35,741 nucleotides of DNA from Flavobacteriales bacterium (GCA_016722445.1 JADKIZ010000031.1:1-35741), one strand, 5' to 3'. Shown: positions 1 through 8,360, numbered from the stretch's first letter. Numbers and translations: made by a program. The notes: generated from the letters alone by a model not told the origin.

Positions 1-131
1 GGGAACCTACCCAACCATTTGAAATGTTGTTATCCAAAACCATTGACTGGTACCTCCAAAACGAAACATGGTTGAATCAAGTGACATCAGGAGACTATAT
101 GAAGTATTACGAAACCCAATACAATCGCTGA
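1..131 (+). CDS. rmlB: dTDP-glucose 4,6-dehydratase, C-terminal end (partial)
   Basis: Only the last 42 codons are in the window; the frame enters at base 3 and stops at TGA 129-131. The tail (TIDWYLQNETWLNQVTSGDY, then a Tyr-rich end) matches the characteristic C-terminus of RmlB, where a KTxxWYL helix is followed by W-x-x-x-V-x-SG-x-Y. RmlB is an NAD-dependent short-chain dehydrogenase that makes dTDP-4-keto-6-deoxyglucose for rhamnose and other deoxysugars of surface polysaccharides. The next gene, a polysaccharide-type phosphatase, starts 7 bp downstream on the same strand, which fits a polysaccharide operon. The catalytic part is outside the window, so the call rests on the tail alone. 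Confidence 0.8.
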   Translation, partial: EPTQPFEMLLSKTIDWYLQNETWLNQVTSGDYMKYYETQYNR

Positions 132-138
132 ACACCCA

Positions 139-892
139 ATGGGAATATTCAGCAAGTGGAAACCCGATCGCAAACTGAAGCCAATCGCTCCGGTTGATTT
201 ATCATTAATAGGTGTAGATATGCACAGTCATTTGCTTCCGGGCATTGATGACGGCGCGACGGATTTAGAGGATTCGATGCAAATCATTCTTCATTTGAAG
301 GAGTTGGGTTATCATCGGTTCATCACGACACCTCATCTTCTGGGATATGTATCGCAATACGCCCGACATCATACGGGAAAAACTTGCGATTGTAAAAGAA
401 GAACTCATTCGCAGGCAAATTCCGGTTGAGATCGAAGCAGCCGCCGAATATTATTGTGATGAGCATTTCGAAAAAGAAATCGAAGCACAAACGCTTCTCA
501 CATTCGGAACAAAAAAGTATGTCTTGTTTGAAATATCATTTGCTCAGGAAAATGTCAATTTGGGAAGGGCCATTTTCAATATGAGGTTGGCGGGTTATAC
601 ACCGATCTTAGCGCATCCTGAACGATATGAATTCTGGCATGGAGATTTTCGGAAATATGAAAGCATGTTGGATAAAGATGTGCATCTACAACTGAACATC
701 AATAGCCTTACGGGGCAATACGGGCCAGATACAAGGCGCATTTCAGAGAGACTGATCGATCGTGGGATGATAACGTTTCTAGGATCTGATTGTCATCACA
801 TGGGGCATGTTCAATTGATGAATACTGCGAGGACACATCCATATATCAAAAAATTGATCGACTCAGGAAATTTGTTGAATGCGGAGTTGTAG
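139..892 (+). CDS. CpsB/YwqE-type PHP-domain tyrosine-protein phosphatase, frameshifted
   Basis: Joined across two frames, this encodes about 251 residues, the usual size of PHP-family (CpsB/Wzb-like) tyrosine phosphatases that regulate capsule and exopolysaccharide export. The first frame carries the metal-binding DMHSHLLPGIDDGA and TTPH motifs. The second carries the rest: AAEYYCDEHF, ILAHPERYEF and GSDCHHMGH, all expected PHP metal ligands. The frame changes at about 340-346, where TTPHLL should run on into DMYRNTPDII. Relative to the family the sequence has one extra base, or two missing, next to the GGG at 342-344. As written, the first frame stops at about 429 and no active enzyme could be made. 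The gene ends with TAG. It follows rmlB by 7 bp and is probably in its operon. Family assignment is secure; whether the break is real is not. Confidence 0.85.
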
Positions 893-1053
893 GTGGAAAG
901 GACGCTTTCGGCGATGGACGCCTTCGGCGTAGTGGGATTCAACACAGAGGGCGCAGTGGATTCGCAGAGGACACAGTTTTTTTTGAAAATTGTAGTCAGG
1001 GATTAAAATGCATTCACCAATTTATTATGGCAGACAATCAATCATTGGCGCAA
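893..1053. other. Intergenic segment with degenerate short repeats and a small hairpin
   Basis: No gene is visible. GACGCTTTCGGCG at 901-913 is followed by a near-copy, GACGCCTTCGGCG, at 917-929. The second forms a 5-bp stem ACGCC/GGCGT (918-922 and 926-930) with a TTC loop. From 940 on there is a loose period of about 9 bases built on ACACAGAGG. The hairpin lies just downstream of cpsB but lacks an adjacent T-run (T-rich sequence comes about 45 bases later), so it is a poor terminator. Confidence 0.4.
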
Positions 1054-1105
1054 CCTTAAACATTGAACCTTGAACATTGAACCATGATGAACCGTGAACC
1101 GTTCA
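1054..1105. repeat. Heptameric tandem repeat, consensus CCNTGAA/CATTGAA
   Basis: Successive 7-base units are CCTTAAA, CATTGAA, CCTTGAA, CATTGAA and CCATGAT, then after a 3-base slip CCGTGAA and CCGTTCA. The array lies between the convergent cpsB and ferredoxin genes and ends 2 bases before the ferredoxin stop codon. Other arrays with the same 7-bp period but different units occur elsewhere in this window. Confidence 0.7.
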
Positions 1106-1106
1106 T

Positions 1107-1433
1107 TCAATTCGACGCTGGTGCCAATTGCACCTTCAGCCCATCCAATTCGTTTTTGAGGTGAATCTGGCAACCCAGTCTGGAATTTGATTTTACAAAA
1201 AATGCTTCGTCAAGCATGGCTTGTTCATCATCTGTTTTTTCGGGTAAATCATGATCAGACAAAACATAAACCTGACAAGTAGCACACATGGCCATACCGC
1301 CACAAGTGCCTTCCACCGGCAGTTCATAGCTTTTGCACAACTCCATCATATTCATATTCATGTCGGTTGGCGCATCCAAAACATGCTCCACTCCTTCCCT
1401 ATCAATTACTGTAATTTTGATGATATTATCCAT
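1107..1433 (-). CDS. 2Fe-2S ferredoxin, adrenodoxin type
   Basis: A 108-residue single-domain ferredoxin. The cluster ligands are visible as TCGGMAMCATC (C-x5-C-x2-C) and a fourth Cys in RLGCQIHL, the spacing of the adrenodoxin/Fdx vertebrate-type family. The ATG at 1433 is preferred over the in-frame TTG at 1439. It lies 19 bp downstream of the ferredoxin-NADP reductase on the same strand, so the two are very likely co-transcribed. The natural reading is a soluble electron-transfer pair, NADPH to FNR to ferredoxin. The electron acceptor is not identified by the context, but mrp and nfu nearby make iron-sulfur cluster assembly a reasonable guess. Confidence 0.9.
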   Translation of the reverse strand: MDNIIKITVIDREGVEHVLDAPTDMNMNMMELCKSYELPVEGTCGGMAMCATCQVYVLSDHDLPEKTDDEQAMLDEAFFVKSNSRLGCQIHLKNELDGLKVQLAPASN

Positions 1434-1452
1434 GTTCAAGACAAGAGGTTGA

Positions 1453-2460
1453 TCAGAATCCTGTGACTCCGTTTACTGTGGTGTATTTGAGTACGTAATT
1501 TTTATCCGGATAAATTCTTTTAAATGCGCTTTGTACCATCAATGTCGCTTCATGAAAGCCACAAAGGATGAGTTTCAATTTTCCAGGATAAGTATTGATG
1601 TCGCCGATGGCATAGATACCCGGAATGTTTGTGCTATAATCAAATGTATTTACCACGATTGAGTTTTTATCAATCTCCATACCCCAATCCGCAAGAGGCC
1701 CAAGCTTTGGAGAAAGTCCGAAGAGTGGCAACCAGTGATCCGTTTGAATATCAAAATTTCCGGCGGATTCAGACTGAACATGAATGCTATCGAGTCTTTC
1801 AGAACCATTAACACCAATTACTTCCGCATCAGTCATCAATTTGATTTTTCCAGAAGCCGCCATATCCATCACTTTCTGAACACTATCAGGGTGACCTCTG
1901 AAACTTTTGCTTCTGTGAATCAATGTCACATCGTTGGCTACGCCATTGGCAAGAAAGATGGACCAATCGAGAGCGCTATCGCCTCCACCGCTGATGACAA
2001 CTTTTTTACCTTTATAAAAATTCGGATCGCGCACGATGTATTCGATTCCTTTGTCTTCAAAGTCAGATAAATTGGCAATAGGCGGTTTGCGAGGCTCGAA
2101 ACTACCCAATCCACCAGCGATAGCAACAACTGGTGCTTTATGTTTGGTTCCGCGACTTGTGGTCACAATAAATCGACCATCCTCTGTCTTTTCGAATGAT
2201 TCGGCGCGTTCTCCAAGTGTAAATCCAGGCTTGAATGGTTCAGCTTGTTTGATCAGATTGGTTACCAGATCACCAGCCAATACCTCAGGAAAACCGGGTA
2301 TGTCGTAGATGGGCTTTTTAGGATAGATTTCCGTGAGCTGTCCACCAGCTTGGGGAAGTGCATCGATGAGGTGACATCTCAATTTGAGAAGACCTGCTTC
2401 AAATACGGTGAACAGTCCACATGGACCTGCACCAATGATTATGATATCTGTTTCAATCAT
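1453..2460 (-). CDS. Ferredoxin--NADP(+) reductase, thioredoxin-reductase-like
   Basis: 335 residues with the two-dinucleotide fold of the YumC/Chlorobium-type FNR family. The FAD site IIIIGAGPCGLF is at residues 6-17 and the NADPH site VISGGGDSALDW around residue 160, with a C-terminal FAD motif GIYAIGDINTYPGKL. Thioredoxin reductases have a redox CxxC after the NADPH motif; it is absent here (HRSKSFRGHPDS occupies the region), which separates FNR from TrxR. The ATG at 2460 gives a start directly before the beta strand, as usual. The 2Fe-2S ferredoxin gene follows immediately. The enzyme is expected to be a cytosolic homodimer. Confidence 0.92.
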   Translation of the reverse strand: MIETDIIIIGAGPCGLFTVFEAGLLKLRCHLIDALPQAGGQLTEIYPKKPIYDIPGFPEVLAGDLVTNLIKQAEPFKPGFTLGERAESFEKTEDGRFIVTTSRGTKHKAPVVAIAGGLGSFEPRKPPIANLSDFEDKGIEYIVRDPNFYKGKKVVISGGGDSALDWSIFLANGVANDVTLIHRSKSFRGHPDSVQKVMDMAASGKIKLMTDAEVIGVNGSERLDSIHVQSESAGNFDIQTDHWLPLFGLSPKLGPLADWGMEIDKNSIVVNTFDYSTNIPGIYAIGDINTYPGKLKLILCGFHEATLMVQSAFKRIYPDKNYVLKYTTVNGVTGF

Positions 2461-2583
2461 GCTTTCAGAGAAAAACCGGGCGAAGATAACTTCCGATGAC
2501 CAAAGCTACATGGCAGACGCTGTGAGGTTTATCACGGTCCGCATGGTGAAAAATGAGGATCATCATTTTTGGTTAACCTTGAT

Positions 2584-2591
2584 TACATTCG
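2584..2591 (+). promoter_or_regulatory. Putative -7 element TACATTCG upstream of the esterase
   Basis: TACATTCG resembles the Bacteroidota -7 consensus TAnnTTTG and is identical to the octamer upstream of the DinB-like gene at 22740. It ends 36 bp before the ATG at 2628. I see no convincing -33 element at the expected spacing. Confidence 0.4.
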
Positions 2592-2627
2592 CTCCTACCT
2601 TAATAAACCCTTCAATCTTACTTTTCT

Positions 2628-3867
2628 ATGAGAAAAACCTTACTCTTTTTTAATTGCCATCCTGGTGACATCTTCATGGAGTGCACAATGTGATGGCAAT
2701 CGTTATCAATCCTTTGTCTTCAGTGATTTTACAGTAACAACTGACATTGAGTATGGTTCGAATGTGGACTTGAATGGTGCACCAGAAACCCTTTTGATGG
2801 ATGTTTACACGCCTGATGGCGATATTGAAACCAGTCGTCCACTCATCATTGTTTGTCATGGCGGATATTTTTTAGGTGGCGATAAAGCTGAAACGGATGT
2901 CGTGCCATTGTGTGAAGACTTTGTCAAAATGGGGTATGTTGTTGCCTCCATCAACTACAGGGTTGGTGTAGAATTGTTGGCATCACTGCAAACTCCATAT
3001 GGCCAGACCGTGATGCGTGCAGTACAAGATTTTCGCGCCTGTGTAAGATGGTTTAGAAAAAATGCCGCTGAAGGTGGCAATACATATGGCATCAATCCCA
3101 ATCTCATTTTTGCCGGAGGCGATTCAGCTGGAGGATTTTTGGTATTGCATCATGCATATTTAGATGAAAGTGAACTTCCTGCTTGGCTCACCCTCGATGC
3201 AACTGGTCTCACAGGCGGACTAGAAGGAGAAAGTGGTAATCCAGGATATCCAAGTGATGTCACCGCTATTTATAGCGTTGCAGGAGCTTTGGGCGAAGCC
3301 AATTGGATTGATCCAACGGATGATACACCAGCATGTCTTACACATGGTGATGCAGATGGCGTGGTGACAATTGACAGCGGCACATTCGTGTTATTCGGCA
3401 TTATCGACGTAACAGATATCCAGGGAAGTAATCCCATAGCAGCGCAAATGACCTCGATCGGACTCGAGCATTGTTATGAAATTAATGAAGGTGGTGGACA
3501 CGTGCCTTATTTGGGTAATGATGCGGTCTACGATTCTACGCTGTATATGATTTCCCACTTTTTCGCACAATACATCTGCGATACGGATTACAACTGTGAC
3601 TATCAAAACATGGTAGGCATTTCAAATCCTTCCAATGACCTTACCCTAGCACTCTATCCGAATCCTGTGAACAGTGGCTCATCACTGACATGCAGTAGAA
3701 CATTTGAAAATGCGGAAGTCACTTTGAGTGATGGAATGGGCAGACAGATTACCAGACAAACGCTTCGTGGCAATCAAATAGAAATTCCAATGGTAGCACC
3801 AGGAATTTACTTTGTAACGATCCGTGAAGACGATGAACTATTGATCCAGAAAATAGTGGTGGAGTAA
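2628..3867 (+). CDS. Secreted alpha/beta-hydrolase (carboxylesterase) with T9SS type A sorting domain; signal peptide frameshifted
   Basis: About 412 residues once the frame is repaired. The body has an esterase/lipase fold: CHGGYFLGGDK matches the HGG oxyanion-hole motif, GGDSAGGF is the nucleophile elbow (GxSxG), and a C-terminal GGGHVPY supplies a plausible catalytic His. The last ~75 residues (LYPNPVNSG, then VTLSDGMGRQI, then PGIYFVTI and a KIVVE end) are a classical T9SS type A sorting domain. The start at 2628 gives MRKTLLFF, which goes out of frame in the six-T run at 2646-2651; with five Ts it reads MRKTLLFLIAILVTSSWSAQ, a perfect signal peptide. As written only a leaderless product from 2665 or later could be made. 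The gene ends with zero spacing against the convergent nfu stop codon. Substrate is unknown. Confidence 0.85.
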
Positions 3868-4125
3868 TCAGATTGATTCTACTGTAAGATTGATCGCTTC
3901 AACGGCGCGTATTTGAGGCACCGCAGCGCGAATTGCACCTTCAACACCAGCTTTCATGGTCATGATGCTCATGGAGCAATTGACACAAGCACCATGCAGT
4001 TCGACACGAGCTGTGAGGTCATCTGTCACTTCGATCAAGGAGATATTACCTCCATCCGCTTCCAGATATGGACGAATGGTATCCAGTGATGCATTCACTT
4101 TTTCAAAAATCTCCTGTTGCGTCAT
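3868..4125 (-). CDS. NifU C-terminal-domain iron-sulfur scaffold/carrier protein
   Basis: 85 residues forming one Nfu domain: the RPYLEADGGNISLIEV core and GACVNCSMSIMTMK with the C-x2-C pair that holds a transferable 4Fe-4S cluster at the dimer interface. This is the short stand-alone form common in Bacteroidota. The start ATG at 4125 overlaps the mrp stop codon (ATGA), implying translational coupling. Mrp and Nfu are both late-acting iron-sulfur carriers, so this is a functional pair. Confidence 0.93.
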   Translation of the reverse strand: MTQQEIFEKVNASLDTIRPYLEADGGNISLIEVTDDLTARVELHGACVNCSMSIMTMKAGVEGAIRAAVPQIRAVEAINLTVESI

Positions 4126-5225
4126 GACTGTTCTGAAGTTTGTGGTTGGGTCTTTTTCCTAAATGGAAGCAGGCGTATTTCTCGTTCAAAGTTATTCAGG
4201 ATTTCATTCCAAGCCATTTCAACGGGCGTTCCTTCTTGCAATACAGCTGGTCGACCAGCGTCTCCAGCTTCGCGAATACTCTGGAAAAGAGGTAAGTGAC
4301 CCAAGAAAGGGATCTCGAGTTCCTCTGCAAGATTTTTTGCGCCATCCCTTCCAAAGAGGTAGTATTTATTCTCGGGTAATTCTTCCGGAGTGAACTAGGC
4401 CATGTTTTCCACGAGGTCAATGATCGGAATGTTGATGGAAGGTATTCGAAACATTCCGACGCCTTTTCTGGCATCGGCGAGTGCCACGGTTTGAGGAGTA
4501 CTCACTACAATCACTCCGTTCAAAGGAATGCTCTGAACAATAGAAAGATGAACGTCGCCGGTTCCAGGAGGAAGGTCAATGATCAAGAAATCGAGTGGTC
4601 CCCAATGAGCGTCATTGACAAGTTGATTCAATGCTTTGGTGGCCATTGGTCCGCGCCATACAACGGCTTGATTTGCTTCAGCGAAAAATCCGATGGATAG
4701 AATCTTTACGCCGTATTGTTCAATCGGTGAAAGCTTGTTTTTGCCATCGATCTCGACAACCTGTGGTTTTTCATGAACGAGATCAAACATGGTTGGAGCA
4801 GAAGGACCGTAAATATCTGCATCCAGCAGACCCACAGAATATCCGCGTTTGGCGAGTCCTGCAGCGAGGTTCGAACTTACCGTGCTCTTCCCTACACCAC
4901 CTTTTCCGCTTGCTACAGCGATGATGTTCTTCACTCCCGGAAGCACTTTCCGCAAATCACCTTCTCTTTCATCGCCGCTGATGGGAATGACTTCCACTTC
5001 AACTTTCCACTCATTTCCCAATGCGCGGTGAATGGCGAATTCACAAGCCTCACGCATGCGCATCTTGTTGTGCATGGCAGGATTGCTCGCTTTGACTTCG
5101 AGAGAAATCACATGATCCTGGACATCTAAAATTTTAACTAGGTTCAGGGTGACGATGTCCTTCTTCAGATCTGGTTCGATCACATTGGACAAAGCATCAA
5201 TGATGGACTTTCGCGAGATACTCAT
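4122..5225 (-). CDS. mrp: Mrp/NBP35/ApbC-family iron-sulfur carrier ATPase with in-frame amber stop
   Basis: Read through one internal stop, this is a 367-codon Mrp protein of normal length. Residues ~5-80 are a MIP18/DUF59 domain. The deviant Walker motif GKGGVGKST is at 107-115, followed by DADIYGPSAP and DLPPGTGDVHLS. The frame is interrupted at codon 277 by TAG (4395-4397) directly after LVENMA, where relatives have Trp or Tyr before FTPEELPENKYY. The same frame then continues without error through GAKNLAEELEIPFLG, SIREAGDAGRPAV and the C-terminus. The TGA at 4122-4124 forms an ATGA overlap with nfu. Terminating at TAG would lose the last 90 residues, including conserved parts of the ATPase fold. 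TAG ends at least four other genes here, so it is a normal stop codon. Confidence 0.88.
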
Positions 5226-5639
5226 ACTGCACTAATTATTGATGATGCGAATCTATTTCAAAAAAGCGTGTTCTTGAGTGAGGGTGTGTTTATTTCCGGG
5301 ATGGTGTGTGATGAAGGTTTTCATGGCTTGACTAGATTGGAGCTTTCGTCTTAGGCGAATTTGTTTTAACACAAAGAACGATTTCAATTTTGCATACAAT
5401 ATGAAAGCCATACACAAAATGCAGCCATACACACTCATCGGAGATTTTAGGCGCTGCGTTTAGCACTGAGGGCACAAGACACGCTTTCGAAAATAAAATA
5501 ATAACACTCCATTCACATCCGCGGCTCCTTGAACTAACAGGAGCAGAAAGCTCACAAACAGTGGAGCATATGCTTGCCCAACCTCACCTCGATCCAATCT
5601 TAAATTTTAAATCTTAAATCCTACAATTCAAATCGAAAT
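5226..5639. other. Intergenic region, no gene seen; mrp promoter side and one heptamer array
   Basis: No credible gene. On the minus strand a possible -7 element TAGATTCG (5255 to 5248) lies 22 bp before the mrp ATG. A 6-bp inverted repeat GCTCCT/AGGAGC is at 5524-5529 and 5539-5544, without a T-run. A heptamer array lies at 5599-5640. Confidence 0.5.
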
Positions 5640-5640
5640 T
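5599..5640. repeat. Heptameric tandem repeat, unit CTTAAAT
   Basis: Units are CTTAAAT, TTTAAAT and CTTAAAT, followed by the decaying units CCTACAA, TTCAAAT and CGAAATT. The 7-bp period matches the arrays near 1.05, 10.9, 14.4 and 14.48 kb although the unit differs. The array abuts the 3' end of the patatin gene. Confidence 0.5.
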
Positions 5641-6416
5641 CATCCAATATGATGGCCAGTTTTCCCCATTAACGAAATCGTATGTTCATACCCGACATTA
5701 AAAATTTCTTTCATTTTTCGAAAGTCGAACATGCCGAAACGACTCATGTCTGGTGGTTCGATCAGAAGCTCACAAAGTTTGGAGCGATCAATAACTGCTT
5801 GACCAATGACAATATGGAAACTGCGGTCGAGTGTGTCCTTCATGTGAATTTGTTCGATATCAGAAGAAAGCGAATTGACGTGAATACCGATCAAATAATC
5901 GCATTTATCCCTGATGATGTCTGTTGGGAAATTGTTGGTGATACCACCATCGAGAAGAATCATTCCTTCACGTTTCACCGGAAGAAAAACAAGAGGTACA
6001 CAACAAGAAGCCAATAGAGCGGAATACAGGGGGCCTTGGCTAAAAGTTACTGATTGTGCTTTCACGATATCCGTTGCCATGACATAAAGCGGGATTTCAA
6101 GACTGTCGAAATCATCTTTGGGAATGTATTTCGCGTATAGTCTTTCGAAAGACTTCATATCAAAAAGTCCCGCTTTGCCGAATAATATATTTCGATAGCT
6201 GAATATTTTTTCCTTAACAACAATCTCGAATATTTCTTCCGGCTCATAACCCGCAGCAGTAAAGGCACCAACGATAGATCCTGCGCTGGTACCAGCGATC
6301 ACATCAGGTTTGAGGCCATGTTCATACAAAGCCTTCAAAGCTCCCAATTGAGCGATACCTCGAATTCCTCCACCCGACAATGCGAGACCTATTTTCTTTT
6401 GTTTTGACATGATCAT
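5640..6416 (-). CDS. Patatin-like phospholipase, cytosolic RssA/NTE type
   Basis: About 258 residues. SGGGIRG at residues 14-20 is the oxyanion hole, GTSAG at 42-46 carries the nucleophile Ser44, and MILLDGGITNNFP supplies the Asp of the Ser-Asp dyad (DGG). There is no signal peptide or membrane segment, unlike the second patatin at 33.6-34.6 kb. The ATG at 6416 overlaps the stop of the upstream alkyltransferase-like gene (ATGA), which favours it over the ATG at 6410. It is probably the last gene of a trmB-atl-patatin operon. The family hydrolyses acyl esters of phospholipids; the actual substrate is unknown. Confidence 0.88.
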   Translation of the reverse strand: MIMSKQKKIGLALSGGGIRGIAQLGALKALYEHGLKPDVIAGTSAGSIVGAFTAAGYEPEEIFEIVVKEKIFSYRNILFGKAGLFDMKSFERLYAKYIPKDDFDSLEIPLYVMATDIVKAQSVTFSQGPLYSALLASCCVPLVFLPVKREGMILLDGGITNNFPTDIIRDKCDYLIGIHVNSLSSDIEQIHMKDTLDRSFHIVIGQAVIDRSKLCELLIEPPDMSRFGMFDFRKMKEIFNVGYEHTISLMGKTGHHIG

Positions 6417-6776
6417 TTCTGTAGATCCAATTCCAACATTGGATCCCAATGGTATTTCTCAAAATTTTGAACGCGATCGTTTTTCACTTCTAATCCTTCT
6501 GAAGTCAATAACTCCTCCATCAAAGTGGGCGTTGCGAAGTGAATTTTACCGGTCAATAATCCAATTCTATTCACGACACGATGCGCCGGAATAGAAGCAT
6601 CCAGATGCGCGGCATTCATGGCCCAACCCACCATTCTGCTACTCATTCCTGTTCCAAGATATTTTGCGATAGCACCATAATTCGTGACACGACCTTTAGG
6701 AATCAGCCTTACAACTTGATAAACATCTTCAAAAAAAAGGAAGGTGTGCGGATGATTTCTTTTTCTTCATCACCAT
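6413..6776 (-). CDS. Alkyltransferase-like protein (MGMT/Ogt DNA-binding domain, no active Cys), frameshifted
   Basis: The intact frame encodes VVRLIPKGRVTNYG, AIAKYLG, RMVGWAMNAA and IPAHRVVNRIGLLTGK, the helix-turn-helix DNA-binding domain of O6-methylguanine methyltransferases. The acceptor Cys of the PCHR motif is Ala (PAHR), the hallmark of ATL proteins, which bind O6-alkylguanine and recruit nucleotide-excision repair instead of transferring the alkyl group. The reading frame from FFEDVYQ is disconnected from the ATG at 6776 or 6770 by the run of eight As at 6731-6738; with seven the protein would run from the ATG through PFFEDVYQ, about 120 residues in all. Gaps are 6 bp to trmB upstream and an ATGA overlap to the patatin. 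Confidence 0.85.
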
Positions 6777-6782
6777 GATGCT

Positions 6783-7475
6783 TCAATGAACACGAATCCT
6801 TACATATTTCGTTTTTCTGCCTTCTTCCAACCACATCTGCTCATAGTAAGTTCTGATATTGAGGATGTATTGCCATTCCTCTGAAAGTTGGTCCACATAA
6901 CCATTGTAGATATCTGGATGATGTTCTTCAATGGAGAAACGTTCATCATTTCCAAACTCTTCGAGCGCCATTTCATACACACCAGGATTGTCGTGTTTGA
7001 TGTGTATTAGTCCGCCGGGTTTCAAGAATGACTTGTACTTCAGTGCGCTGAATTTCGATGTCAGTCTTCTTATTCCGGCTTTGTCCTGAGGTTGTGGATC
7101 GCTGAACGTGAGCCAAATTTCATCCACTTCATCCGGACCAAAAAACGCCTGAATAAATTCAATACGCGTTCTAAGAAAAGCGACGTTATTCAATCCTTCG
7201 GCAAGAGATTCTTTTGCGCCTTTGTGAAAGCGATGACCTTTGACGTCGACGCCCAGGAAGTTTTTACTAGGATAACGTCTTGCAAGACCAACGGTGTATT
7301 CGCCTTTACCGCATCCCAATTCAAGGACAAGGGGATTGTTGTTACCAAATACAGACTGATGCCACTCTCCTTTTTTGAAAGTAGCTTCACCCCGGATGAT
7401 AGGCATCAACTCCGGTTCGAACACATGCGGAAACGTTTTGTTTTCCGCCCATTTCCTGAGTTTATCCTTGCCCAT
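6783..7475 (-). CDS. trmB: tRNA (guanine-N7-)-methyltransferase
   Basis: 230 residues, full length. The SAM-binding motif ELGCGKG is at residues 52-58, GVDVKGHRFHKGAK follows, and the family signature EIWLTFSDPQPQDKAGIRRL is around residue 120-140. The enzyme makes m7G46 in the variable loop of tRNAs. The N-terminus begins GKDKLRKWAEN, typical of the Bacteroidota orthologue (GKNKLxKFAE). It is the first gene of a probable operon with the alkyltransferase-like protein and the patatin. Confidence 0.95.
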   Translation of the reverse strand: MGKDKLRKWAENKTFPHVFEPELMPIIRGEATFKKGEWHQSVFGNNNPLVLELGCGKGEYTVGLARRYPSKNFLGVDVKGHRFHKGAKESLAEGLNNVAFLRTRIEFIQAFFGPDEVDEIWLTFSDPQPQDKAGIRRLTSKFSALKYKSFLKPGGLIHIKHDNPGVYEMALEEFGNDERFSIEEHHPDIYNGYVDQLSEEWQYILNIRTYYEQMWLEEGRKTKYVRIRVH

Positions 7476-7511
7476 GAAAACGAAGAAGACTGTGTATTTT
7501 GAGCGAGAGAA

Positions 7512-8333
7512 TTACTTTTCGCTACCAAATTTCTCCACCACACTTTGAGTTACACCAGTAACGCTGAATCCACCATCGTGGAAGAGGTTCTGCATGGTAA
7601 CATAACGTGTAAGATCACTGAACAATGCCACACAGTAGTCAGCGCAGGCATTGGCATCAGCATTACCCAGAGGCGACATCGCTTCAGAGTAGTTGATGAA
7701 ACCATCGAAACCTTTCACGCCACTACCTGCAGTTGTAACAGTAGGAGATTGAGAAATCGTATTGATGCGCACTTTGTTTTTTACCCCATAATGATAACCG
7801 TAACTGCGGGCGATGCTTTCGAGTAAGCTCTTTGCATCCGCCATGTCGTTGTAATCAGGGAAGATACGTTGTGCGGCGATATAAGTGAGGGCAACAACAG
7901 AAGCCCAATCGTTGAGTGCATCCTTTTTGTATGCAGTGCTCAACATTTTGTGCAAACTGGTCGCACTCACATCGAGTGTTTGTTTGTACCATTCATAGTT
8001 CACATCTGTGTAATGTTTGCCTTTACGCACATTAGGGCTCATGCCTATGCTGTGAAGTACAAAGTCGAACTTACCACCGAAGTGTTCCATGGATTTATTG
8101 AAGAGGTTGTCGAGGTCTTCGAGGTTTGTCGCATCAGCTGCGATGATCGGAGCATTTCCAATTTTAGCAGCCAATTCGTTGATTTCGCCCATACGCATTG
8201 CAATTGGCGCGTTGGTAAGAACGATTTCAGCGCCTTGTTCGTAAGCTTTTTCGGCCACTTTCCAGGCGATAGACATATTGTTAAGGGCACCACTGATGAT
8301 CCCTTTTTTACCTTTCAGAAGATTGTTCGACAT
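7512..8333 (-). CDS. fabI: Enoyl-[acyl-carrier-protein] reductase (NADH), FabI type
   Basis: 273 residues. The NAD site is GKKGIISGALNNMSIAW, matching the FabI GxxxxxSIA pattern, and the catalytic Tyr/Lys pair appears as YNDMADAK (Y-x6-K), preceded by the conserved VALTYIAAQRIFPDYN. The enzyme performs the last reduction in each fatty-acid elongation cycle. The ATG at 8333 (SNNLLKGKKG) is preferred over further upstream in-frame codons because it fits the family N-terminus and leaves room for a promoter 28 bp upstream. It ends with TAA and appears to be transcribed alone. Confidence 0.95.
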   Translation of the reverse strand: MSNNLLKGKKGIISGALNNMSIAWKVAEKAYEQGAEIVLTNAPIAMRMGEINELAAKIGNAPIIAADATNLEDLDNLFNKSMEHFGGKFDFVLHSIGMSPNVRKGKHYTDVNYEWYKQTLDVSATSLHKMLSTAYKKDALNDWASVVALTYIAAQRIFPDYNDMADAKSLLESIARSYGYHYGVKNKVRINTISQSPTVTTAGSGVKGFDGFINYSEAMSPLGNADANACADYCVALFSDLTRYVTMQNLFHDGGFSVTGVTQSVVEKFGSEK

Positions 8334-8360
8334 AGGAATTCGGGTTGATATTAGATGTCG

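Noticed and set aside
4395..4397. Reassignment of TAG to an amino acid in this organism
   Set aside because: TAG terminates cpsB, the outer-membrane protein, the secreted patatin and cutC at the expected family ends.
5253..5438. 61-codon minus-strand frame upstream of mrp
   Set aside because: No recognisable domain, overlaps the likely mrp promoter, and looks random.
7869..8348. 159-codon open frame antisense to fabI
   Set aside because: Composition (Phe, His, Cys rich) and complete overlap with a conserved gene mark it as a shadow.
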